From SLDF01 sp964537925 (lineage in GTDB: Bacteria; Bacteroidota; Bacteroidia; Chitinophagales; Saprospiraceae), in assembly GCA_964537925.1 (NCBI GenBank), contig CAZICV010000007.1, positions 48,492 through 112,491 on the forward strand: DNA of 64,000 nt, read 5' to 3'. Position 1 is the stretch's first letter, and each line of letters begins with the position of its first letter. The notes beneath the pieces were generated by a model, which was not told the DNA's origin, did no database searches, and saw only the letters and a list, made by a program, of their open reading frames with translations. A program made the position numbers and the translations under genes. This document shows, piece by piece, positions 9,341-16,740 of the stretch.

Positions 9341-10873
9341 ATGACAACACAAGATCTATCTACCTGCCAGATACAGAATCCCGGTTTGGCTCCCGTCAGC
9401 AGCATCCCTGTGTATGGCTATCCGCATTTTTCAGACCTATGTGTATCGCTCCTGGCCAGGATGTCCTGCCATTGTGTTCATTATGTGGCACTGGGCCTTC
9501 CGGAAAGCAGCCAGTTGCAGTTGATCATGTGTATTGCAGACGATGGCACCCAGCTTGTCCACTTGCTTTCTCATATCTGCAAGCCCGGCGACCGGCTCGA
9601 AGCGCTTACAGCCCGTGTACCGGCTTTACATGTCTTTGAGAGAGACCTGCATGAACGACACGGTATCATTTTTGACCATCACCCCTGGCTCAAGCCACTT
9701 CGTTTCCCTGAAGACCGCGCCGACCCTTCTACCGATATGGATCGCTACCCTTTCTTCAGGATCGAAGGCGGAGAGGTCCACGAAATAGGCGTAGGCCCTA
9801 TCCACGCAGGCGTCATAGAGCCCGGCCATTTTCGCTTCATCTGCAGTGGCGAACAAGTCCTGCACCTGGAGATCCACAACGGCTATCAGCACCGGGGCGT
9901 CGAACAACTCTTCGTACAAAAAAAGATGTTGCTTCAGCGCAATATACTTGCAGAAGGCATCGCGGGAGACTCTGTGGCCGGGCACACACTTGCCTTTGCA
10001 CACCTCGTAGAGAAACTAGGGGGAATAGCCGTCGACGATACGCTTCAATTTGAACGGGGCATCTTTCTCGAGTTGGAGCGCATGGCCATTCATGTCGGCG
10101 ATCTGAGCGCCCTGTGTACAGACATCGCATACCAGTTGGGGAGCGCTGTATTCGGCGTGTTGCGTACGCCCCTGATCAACTTTGTACAATCCTGGTGCGG
10201 CAATCGCTTTGGCAAGGGCCTGGTACGTGCAGGAAGCAGGCCATTTGCGCTTGACAAGAGGCTCAGGGAGAAGCTCAGGCAGGTGCTTGACGACTTCGAA
10301 TCAAAGTTCAGGGATATGGCCGGGCGTATGTTTTCCCTTCCAACCGTACTGGCCAGGTTCCAGGACTGTGGCTATGTATCCGCCGACCAGGTGAAGCTTG
10401 CAGGGGCCGTAGGTATGGCTGCCCGCATGTCCGGCCTTGTACGTGATATCAGGGCTACGCATCCGTTTGGTTGCTTCCGCGCCCTCGGGATTGTACCTGT
10501 CGTGCAGGCGTCCGGCGATGTGCTGGCAAGGGCTGCATTGCGAAAAGACGAGATATTAAGCGCGATCCGGTGGATACGGGAAGCGCTGGATACCCTCGAC
10601 AGACAAACGGAGTCGCTGATGCCTGCTTTGTTCAGCGGCCAGCCTTCGTTTCCTCCCGACCACTTTGCGATATCCCTTACGGAGGGGTGGCGGGGAGAGA
10701 TCTGCCACATAGGTGTGACAGACCGGGATGGACAGCTCGCGCTCTACCGCATCAAAGATCCTTCCGTACATAATTGGTTCATACTGGCTCTGGCCATGCG
10801 CAACCAGGAGATATCCGATTTTCCTATCAACAACAAGAGCTTCGACCTCAGCTACTGTGGTCATGATCTCTAA
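9341..10873 (+). CDS. HyfG/NuoD-like large subunit lacking all NiFe-binding cysteines
   Basis: This 510-residue protein has the HyfG/HycE layout: a NuoC-like N-terminal half (about 1-130, with the HVFERDLHERHGIIFDHHP signature) fused to a NuoD/[NiFe]-hydrogenase large-subunit half (about 140-510, beginning with the GPIHAGVIEPGHF and LEIHNGYQHRGVEQLF motifs). In hydrogenases the first CxxC lies in a VCGIC motif; here the aligned stretch is IAGDS, giving A208 and S211. The C-terminal DPCxxC becomes DLSYCG, giving S504 and G507. The single nearby C506 cannot replace a CxxC pair. No nickel-iron site can form, so hydrogenase or formate hydrogenlyase activity is excluded. The protein fits the energy-converting-hydrogenase-related (Ehr) class. 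Confidence 0.88.
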   Translation: MTTQDLSTCQIQNPGLAPVSSIPVYGYPHFSDLCVSLLARMSCHCVHYVALGLPESSQLQLIMCIADDGTQLVHLLSHICKPGDRLEALTARVPALHVFERDLHERHGIIFDHHPWLKPLRFPEDRADPSTDMDRYPFFRIEGGEVHEIGVGPIHAGVIEPGHFRFICSGEQVLHLEIHNGYQHRGVEQLFVQKKMLLQRNILAEGIAGDSVAGHTLAFAHLVEKLGGIAVDDTLQFERGIFLELERMAIHVGDLSALCTDIAYQLGSAVFGVLRTPLINFVQSWCGNRFGKGLVRAGSRPFALDKRLREKLRQVLDDFESKFRDMAGRMFSLPTVLARFQDCGYVSADQVKLAGAVGMAARMSGLVRDIRATHPFGCFRALGIVPVVQASGDVLARAALRKDEILSAIRWIREALDTLDRQTESLMPALFSGQPSFPPDHFAISLTEGWRGEICHIGVTDRDGQLALYRIKDPSVHNWFILALAMRNQEISDFPINNKSFDLSYCGHDL

Positions 10874-10892
10874 AAAATCCAAAGCTATCATC

Positions 10893-11660
10893 ATGCTTGA
10901 CGAAGTAAAAATCCTGTTCCGCCACGGCCGGCAATATATACCGGATATCGAGGCGGCGAGCCTCACAGCACCCTTCCGTGGCAGACCGGTGCTCACGGCC
11001 ACAGACCCGGAGACAGCGAGATTGCTCAGTGAAAATTGCCCTGCCGGAGCGCTCACAGCCATGCCCTTCAGCATCGATATCGGCAAATGCCTTTTCTGCG
11101 GGGATTGTGCCCGGCGATGTCCTGAGGTCATCCGGTTCAGCGCTGATCACCGGATGGCGACAAACGACCGCGCCGCTCTGATCATTGCCGCCGGGGCCGA
11201 CGAGACCGTATCGTTACAACCTGATCTGGTCCGTGATGAAATACACCATCTCTTCGGCAGGTCGCTCAAACTCAGACAGGTCTCCGCAGGAGGTGATAAC
11301 AGTGCCGAGCTGGAACTGAATGCCTGCAGCAACCCCAACTTTGATATGGGGAGGTATGGCATCGAATTCGTCGCTTCTCCGCGCCATGCCGACGGACTGG
11401 TCATCACCGGTCCTATATCGCGCAATATGGCAAGAGCACTACAGATCTGCTACGAAGCCGTACCCGAACCCAGGATCATCGTACTCGCCAGTACCGACGC
11501 GATCAGCGGAGGGCTATATGCCGGCAGTCCCGCCCTGGACCGGAGCTTCCTGGACAAATATCCCGTGGATCTGTACGTCCCCGGCCAGCCGCCGCATCCA
11601 CTCACATTTATCCAGGGTATTCTTGATCTCATCCGTAAAAAAAGCATCCAATCCATATGA
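10893..11660 (+). CDS. HyfH/HyfI-like fused small subunit with degenerate Fe-S ligands
   Basis: This 255-residue protein joins a ferredoxin-like part to a NuoB/HyfI-like small subunit. One complete [4Fe-4S] motif is present at C66, C69, C72 and C76 (CLFCGDCARRCP). The partner motif upstream retains only its last cysteine (C49 in ENCPAGAL). In the NuoB-like half, CxxC has become C145-S-N-P148, the cysteine normally found in GDCAISGG is D202 (STDAISGG), and the one in VPGCPP is Q232. So three of four ligands of the proximal cluster are gone while the surrounding backbone motifs remain. ATG 10893 is preferred; ATG 10863 would add ten residues and overlap the previous gene. The next gene overlaps this stop by four bases. 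Confidence 0.86.
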   Translation: MLDEVKILFRHGRQYIPDIEAASLTAPFRGRPVLTATDPETARLLSENCPAGALTAMPFSIDIGKCLFCGDCARRCPEVIRFSADHRMATNDRAALIIAAGADETVSLQPDLVRDEIHHLFGRSLKLRQVSAGGDNSAELELNACSNPNFDMGRYGIEFVASPRHADGLVITGPISRNMARALQICYEAVPEPRIIVLASTDAISGGLYAGSPALDRSFLDKYPVDLYVPGQPPHPLTFIQGILDLIRKKSIQSI

Positions 11661-13780
11661 AAACAATACCTTCCGACGGTCTCAGAGGCCTGAGAGAACA
11701 CTGGAGACAGGACCTGGTCTCGGGCTTTCTGGTGTTCCTTATCGCATTGCCACTATGCCTGGGAATCGCCATGGCCAGCGGCTTCCCTCCTATCGGCGGC
11801 ATCATCACAGCCATCATCGGGGGTGTGATCGTAGGCCCTGTCATGGGCTCGCGGCTGTCCATCAAGGGCCCTGCGGCAGGCCTCATCGCCATAGCCGTAG
11901 CGGCGGTAGCCGAGCTGGGACAGGGCGATCCACTGGTTGGGTATCGGCTGGTACTCGCCATCATCGTGGCTGCCGGTGTACTCCAGGTACTCTTCGGCCT
12001 GCTGCGGCTGGGGCGATTTGTAGATTTCTTCCCCAGCGCAGCCGTGCACGGTATGCTGGCAGCTATCGGCATCATCATCATTGCCAAACAAATACCTGTA
12101 CTGCTGGGCGTAAAACCAGCCCATTCAACCCCGCTGGCTCTGCTCGCCGAGATTCCTTCGATGATCACTGCCTTCAATCCCGAAATCGCACTGATCGGGG
12201 CCAGCGCGCTGCTGATCCTCTTCGGGTTGCCACTGATCCGGGCACCCTGGGCGCGGAGAATACCTGGTCCTATGCTTGTACTACTGATCGCTATGCCGAT
12301 GGGCCGGTGGTTTGACCTGGACCACGAGCACAGCTATCTGTTTCTCGACCATACCTACAGCATCGGTCCGGGCTTCCTGGTGACGCTGCCCAGCAAGATC
12401 ACGGACGGCATCACGTTCCCGGACTTCAGCCAACTGTTATCCTGGACATCATTCAAGTACATCCTGATGTTTGCACTGGTGGGCAGCCTGGAGTCCCTGC
12501 TCACCGTCAAAGCCATAGACGGGCTTGACCCGTATATGCGGAAGTCGGACGCCAACCGCGACCTGCTGGCTGTAGGAGCCGGCAATACGCTGGCGGGGAT
12601 GATCGGCGGGCTGCCCATGATCGCGGAGGTAGTTCGCAGTTCCGCCAACGTGAATAATGGCGCCCGCACCAGGTGGTCCAATTTTTTCCATGGGACATTC
12701 CTGCTTGTCTTTGTTGCTTTCTTCCCGGCGCTGATCCACCAGATCCCGCTTTCGGCACTTGCCGCTATGCTGATCTACACCGGATACAGGCTGGCCTCTC
12801 CCGGACTCTTCAGGAAAACATACAAGATCGGCAAAGAGCAGATCGCAGTTTTCCTGGTGACGATCATTGTCACCCTGGCGGAGGACCTGTTGCTGGGTAT
12901 CGCAGCCGGCATCCTGGTAGAATTGTTATTCCACCTGTTCGGCGGGACACCGCTCACCGCACTCTTCCGGTCCATAGTCTCCAAGGAGGAAAACGGCGAG
13001 CAAGTACTTATCAGGCCGGAAAATGCCGCAGTATTCACCAATTATCTAGGCTTCAAAAAATACATCGAGTCCTTGCCTGCGGGTAAAGATGTAGTGATTG
13101 ACTTTTCAGGATCTGTAATGGTGGACCATACTTTCATGGAACAATTGCATCACTTCGAAGAGCGATATCACCGTGAGGGGGGCTCTGTGAGAATAGAAGG
13201 CCTGGATCACCTTCATCCTGTGTCCAAACACCCCCTGGCTGCGAGGAGGCTGCTCAGGAGAGTATCTGCGGGCAGGCGCACCAGGCCTGACAAGCGGCAG
13301 CGCGAACTGGCCCTGTTAGCGAGACAACAACAGTACAGTTTTATCCACCACGCTGCGACCGCAACCGTCAAATACCAGCCGTTCACCTTGCTACAGCCTT
13401 CGCACAGGATCGACGAACTGAACCTGGTATCCGGCTATACGGACAAGTACCGGATAGAACTGGCCGATATACATATATTTGTGGACAGTAGCTATGGCCT
13501 CCCTGCGCAGAAGATGACTGTACTGGTGGTATCAGACCTCTATCCCGGGATACCTGGGTTCCGTGTCTCCCCGCAGGCAGAAGAGACCGACGATGCAGCA
13601 GTCGCCGGTTTTTATCCGGGGGGACGGCAAAACAAAAACACCGGAATAAACGATTTCTATATTGAGAGCGCAGGCGGGAAAATCATCTTCTTCCTGCGAC
13701 ATGAACTACTGTCGACTCAGGAGATAAGGCGGCTGCTGTCCGGAGCTAAGGACTGGCTCACTTATGTCGAAAAAGTCTGA
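11657..13780 (+). CDS. SulP-family inorganic anion transporter with STAS domain and C-terminal extension
   Basis: This 707-residue protein is a SLC26/SulP transporter, a family that moves sulfate, bicarbonate and similar anions across the inner membrane. The membrane part spans about residues 10-430, with the conserved FLIALPLCLGIAMASGFPP and IKGPAAGLIAIAV stretches. A STAS domain follows at about 445-560; its usual D-S loop reads VMVDHTFMEQL. A further 140-residue soluble tail (about 565-707) has no fold I can name. The start ATG overlaps the stop of the HyfI-like gene (ATGA), so it is translationally coupled to the Ehr-like complex. BicA-like bicarbonate uptake is a reasonable guess from the subfamily and context, but substrate cannot be read from sequence. 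Confidence 0.85.
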   Translation: MKTIPSDGLRGLREHWRQDLVSGFLVFLIALPLCLGIAMASGFPPIGGIITAIIGGVIVGPVMGSRLSIKGPAAGLIAIAVAAVAELGQGDPLVGYRLVLAIIVAAGVLQVLFGLLRLGRFVDFFPSAAVHGMLAAIGIIIIAKQIPVLLGVKPAHSTPLALLAEIPSMITAFNPEIALIGASALLILFGLPLIRAPWARRIPGPMLVLLIAMPMGRWFDLDHEHSYLFLDHTYSIGPGFLVTLPSKITDGITFPDFSQLLSWTSFKYILMFALVGSLESLLTVKAIDGLDPYMRKSDANRDLLAVGAGNTLAGMIGGLPMIAEVVRSSANVNNGARTRWSNFFHGTFLLVFVAFFPALIHQIPLSALAAMLIYTGYRLASPGLFRKTYKIGKEQIAVFLVTIIVTLAEDLLLGIAAGILVELLFHLFGGTPLTALFRSIVSKEENGEQVLIRPENAAVFTNYLGFKKYIESLPAGKDVVIDFSGSVMVDHTFMEQLHHFEERYHREGGSVRIEGLDHLHPVSKHPLAARRLLRRVSAGRRTRPDKRQRELALLARQQQYSFIHHAATATVKYQPFTLLQPSHRIDELNLVSGYTDKYRIELADIHIFVDSSYGLPAQKMTVLVVSDLYPGIPGFRVSPQAEETDDAAVAGFYPGGRQNKNTGINDFYIESAGGKIIFFLRHELLSTQEIRRLLSGAKDWLTYVEKV

Positions 13781-13836
13781 TAGCTGCTGACCGGCATAAC
13801 CGACGTAAACCATTTGTAAACCGAAAAAAACTGAAC

Positions 13837-15153
13837 ATGCGCTTAGGGTTGTTTATTGTCATGATGGGTCTGTACCAACTTGCTATTGCTCAGAAAGACC
13901 TGGTCGTCCCGCTGTCAGCCGATACCAGCCTGTACCTCAGAACCACCCTGCTCAACCAGGTCTGGGTCCGTTGGAACCAAAGCAACCCGGGTACGTTGGT
14001 CAACGGAAAACCTGCAGACCAGACATTCGATATAGGTCTGCGCCGTGTTCGTATACAGAGTTTCGGGCAAATACATCCGAGGGTCTTCCTGTATTTCCAA
14101 TATGGCATGAACAACTTCAACTATCTCAGCCAACAGGCCGGGAACCGCAAGATCCAGGCGTTTTTTCACGATGCCATGGCTGAGATCAGCGTACTGCCGG
14201 AGAAGGACAAACTGAAGATCGGGGGCGGGCTCACGATTGCCAACGGTCTCTCCCGCTTCAGCCAGCCTTCGGTGACGTCAATCATGAGCCTGGATGTGCC
14301 CGTATTTGCACAGGCCACCGTGGACCAGACCGATGAGTTTTCGCGCAAACTCAGCCTAACAGTGAGGGGGCAGTTGGGTAAACTCGATTACCGGTTTGCG
14401 CTGAGCGATCCGTTCCCCATACAGACCAATGGCCAGGAAGTACCGGCTGTCTCTTCTTTTGCAGCATTCTCTCCCGAGGGCCATACACAACAGTGGCAGG
14501 CATTGCTCATCTGGAACCTTCTCGACCGCGAACCGCATACTACGCCATATATGGCCGGGACCTACCTGGGTAAACGTCGTGTGCTGAATATTGAGGCCGG
14601 CGGGATTTACCAGCGGGATGCTATGTGGCGTACGGACGGACAGTCTGTGGTCCACGAACCCCTCCGGCTCTGGTCGGTTGCGGGCTTCATGGATATGCCG
14701 CTGGGATCAGACGAAGACTGTCTTAACGCTTATGTAGGTTATTTTCATACCGATTATGGCCAGGGCTATCTGCGTAGCAACGGGATCATGAACCCCGCCA
14801 ACGGGATGCAGGACAAACATCCCGGCAGGATATCGGGAGCGGGCAATGCCTACCCGATGTTTGGTACTGGGTCTGTGTGGTATGTACAACTCGGCTACCT
14901 GTTGCCTAGCACCATAGACTGGCTCTCGGGGCGTTGGCTACCTTATTTCACGATGCAGAATGCAGATTACAAACGGCTCGATAAGCCGTTTACAGTCATG
15001 GACCTGGGTATAAGTTATTTGTTGGCCAGGCACAAGTGCAAACTGTCACTGGACTACCAGAACCGGCCGGTATTCTCTCAGCCGGGTAATGCACTTCCAC
15101 AGGAGCTGGGCCGGCGCAATGCCCTGGTATTCCAGTTCCAGGTTTTCATATGA
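13837..15153 (+). CDS. Outer-membrane porin, phosphate-selective (OprP/O)-like
   Basis: This is a 438-residue exported protein with a signal peptide (MRLGLFIVMMGLYQLAIAQ) and a beta-barrel pattern of alternating hydrophobic strands ending in the aromatic strand ALVFQFQVFI, typical of outer-membrane barrels. The opening FDIGLRRVRIQSFGQIHPRVFLYFQYGMNNFN segment resembles the porin_O/P family. It starts 56 bp after SulP and is followed directly by a strong terminator at 15174-15210, so it is the last gene of the Hyf-like/SulP operon. An outer-membrane channel placed with an inner-membrane anion carrier is consistent with a dedicated anion import route, though porin specificity is inferred only from family resemblance. 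Confidence 0.75.
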   Translation: MRLGLFIVMMGLYQLAIAQKDLVVPLSADTSLYLRTTLLNQVWVRWNQSNPGTLVNGKPADQTFDIGLRRVRIQSFGQIHPRVFLYFQYGMNNFNYLSQQAGNRKIQAFFHDAMAEISVLPEKDKLKIGGGLTIANGLSRFSQPSVTSIMSLDVPVFAQATVDQTDEFSRKLSLTVRGQLGKLDYRFALSDPFPIQTNGQEVPAVSSFAAFSPEGHTQQWQALLIWNLLDREPHTTPYMAGTYLGKRRVLNIEAGGIYQRDAMWRTDGQSVVHEPLRLWSVAGFMDMPLGSDEDCLNAYVGYFHTDYGQGYLRSNGIMNPANGMQDKHPGRISGAGNAYPMFGTGSVWYVQLGYLLPSTIDWLSGRWLPYFTMQNADYKRLDKPFTVMDLGISYLLARHKCKLSLDYQNRPVFSQPGNALPQELGRRNALVFQFQVFI

Positions 15154-15173
15154 TATTGAGCGCAGGGCTCTAA

Positions 15174-15210
15174 CAAGAAAAGCCCGGTCATAGTGACCGG
15201 GCTTTTCTTG
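15174..15210. terminator. Bidirectional intrinsic terminator between porin and T9SS hydrolase
   Basis: A perfect 17-bp inverted repeat (arms CAAGAAAAGCCCGGTCA and its complement) with a 3-base TAG loop. The GC-rich core is flanked by A-rich and T-rich tracts, so it can work in both directions. It sits between the convergent porin (stop 15153) and hydrolase (stop 15248). Confidence 0.92.
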
Positions 15211-15247
15211 TTGATATATAAGAGCTATAGCTCGTTTCTTTCGTCTA

Positions 15248-16735
15248 TCAGTGGAATACTACACGCTTGGTAACCATTCCCTTATCCAGGCGGCAATCCA
15301 GGAAATAGAAACCGGCCGGGAGTCCATTCCGGTTGACAGAGAAATAGCTATTGCCGACATTACGGTAGCTCCTTACGATCTGGCCGGTCAGATCACGTAC
15401 GTACACTTCCCTGATCAGGGCCTCATCCGCTGCATGCAACAGGATATAGTCCTGCGCCGGGTTAGGCATCACGGATACTGCATGATCCTGGAGCCTGGTC
15501 TCTTTTACGGACGTACTGCCGAGATCCAGCGCTACATAAGCCCTGGGAGCGAAGTATCCCAGGATCGTATCCGCGAACAGCATTGCCTTGGCAAAGGACA
15601 TATCCTTGTGGACAACATTGGAAGTGTCATGATGTACATTGGTATTCGGATCCCACCAGTCCCAGGGAGCGCTGTCATCTTCTAAGCCCGCAGGACGGAT
15701 AAATGGATAAAGGCCTTCCAAGCCACCATTGATCGCATTGGCAGCAGTCGTATAAGCATCGTCAATATTGGCATCAACAAAGATTTGGTTATTGCCATAT
15801 TGCTTGATCAGGGTCTGTACGAGGTGAGAGCCTTGCACCTCAACGACAGGAAGACCAATCCTCGGTACAATTACCAAACCCTCGTGATAGGGTGCAAAGG
15901 GGTCTGTCGGTACATGGAATGAGATCATTGGCGGATGTCCCTCATCCAACCAGGAAGTGTCACCCATCGCGCCACCCAGGTTCACACTGAGGTTGAAGTC
16001 GGAGCTGTAGCCTACATGGTTCGGTACACAGAGTGGTGTCTGTATCGTTGCATTAGGATCACCGTGCAGCGGTTGTATGACCATCGGAACAGGATTTCCT
16101 TCATTGTCCTGTGTGATGAATTTGGGGATCAGTACCTTGTTATAATCATCCAATACTGTCGTATTGAGCGTGATATAACCTCCTGTACCTACACCCCAGA
16201 GCACTACGCGATCCGGGTCTATCCCGTAGGTATTGCCTCCTTCTGCCTGATTCTTACGGAAAAAGCGGATACAGGTCCGTGCATCCTGTACACCCCGATA
16301 GGCTGCATTGATCAAAGTATTGACGCGCTGCGCTTGGCTGGGATCGATCGGGTTCCAGCCAAGGCGATAGCTGGCGGAAGCAACGACATAACCCATTTTC
16401 GCCAGCCTGTGCGCCAGGCCCACTACAGTAGAATCACCGCGCGTACCACTCGTGCTCAGGTTGTCAGGATGAGGCAGGAAATTGCCGCTGTGGAACATAA
16501 TGATCAGCGGCCGGTCAGTCTTTGTATCGCCTTCGGGTTCGTACACATCCAGCTTCAGCTCCTGGAGGCTGGGCATTCCAGTGACAGGTACGGTGATGAT
16601 CGTGATATTCTGGCCATAGGTTATATCCTTGGATACTGTTACCCCGTCAAACACCTCCTCAAGGTATCTTTGCTGCGAATACAACTGAGTAAAAGCTGCA
16701 AAGACCAAAGCAATTACAATTGTAAAAGATTTCAT
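15248..16735 (-). CDS. T9SS-secreted alpha/beta-hydrolase-like protein with missing nucleophile
   Basis: This is a 495-residue exported protein with a signal peptide (residues 1-20), an alpha/beta-hydrolase domain (about 55-400) and a T9SS type-A sorting domain (from about 425; VSVMPNPAQDYILLH, ending in GMVTKRVVFH). It is a paralogue of the esterase at 40003-41247. In the paralogue the nucleophile elbow is GGLSAG with S176; here it is GVGTGG, so the serine is G183. The oxyanion-loop HGG also reads HSG (82-84). The putative acid (TDPFAPY) and base (GSHL) regions look intact. It is probably catalytically dead or changed in mechanism, for instance a carbohydrate- or ester-binding protein. It is the last gene of a minus-strand group that begins with a TonB receptor. 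Confidence 0.78.
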   Translation of the reverse strand: MKSFTIVIALVFAAFTQLYSQQRYLEEVFDGVTVSKDITYGQNITIITVPVTGMPSLQELKLDVYEPEGDTKTDRPLIIMFHSGNFLPHPDNLSTSGTRGDSTVVGLAHRLAKMGYVVASASYRLGWNPIDPSQAQRVNTLINAAYRGVQDARTCIRFFRKNQAEGGNTYGIDPDRVVLWGVGTGGYITLNTTVLDDYNKVLIPKFITQDNEGNPVPMVIQPLHGDPNATIQTPLCVPNHVGYSSDFNLSVNLGGAMGDTSWLDEGHPPMISFHVPTDPFAPYHEGLVIVPRIGLPVVEVQGSHLVQTLIKQYGNNQIFVDANIDDAYTTAANAINGGLEGLYPFIRPAGLEDDSAPWDWWDPNTNVHHDTSNVVHKDMSFAKAMLFADTILGYFAPRAYVALDLGSTSVKETRLQDHAVSVMPNPAQDYILLHAADEALIREVYVRDLTGQIVRSYRNVGNSYFSVNRNGLPAGFYFLDCRLDKGMVTKRVVFH

Positions 16736-16740
16736 AATGC

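Noticed and set aside
4361..11660. Annotation of the operon as hydrogenase-4 or formate hydrogenlyase
   Set aside because: All four NiFe-binding cysteine positions of the large subunit are replaced, and no formate dehydrogenase or hydrogenase maturation gene (hypA-F type) is present in the window.
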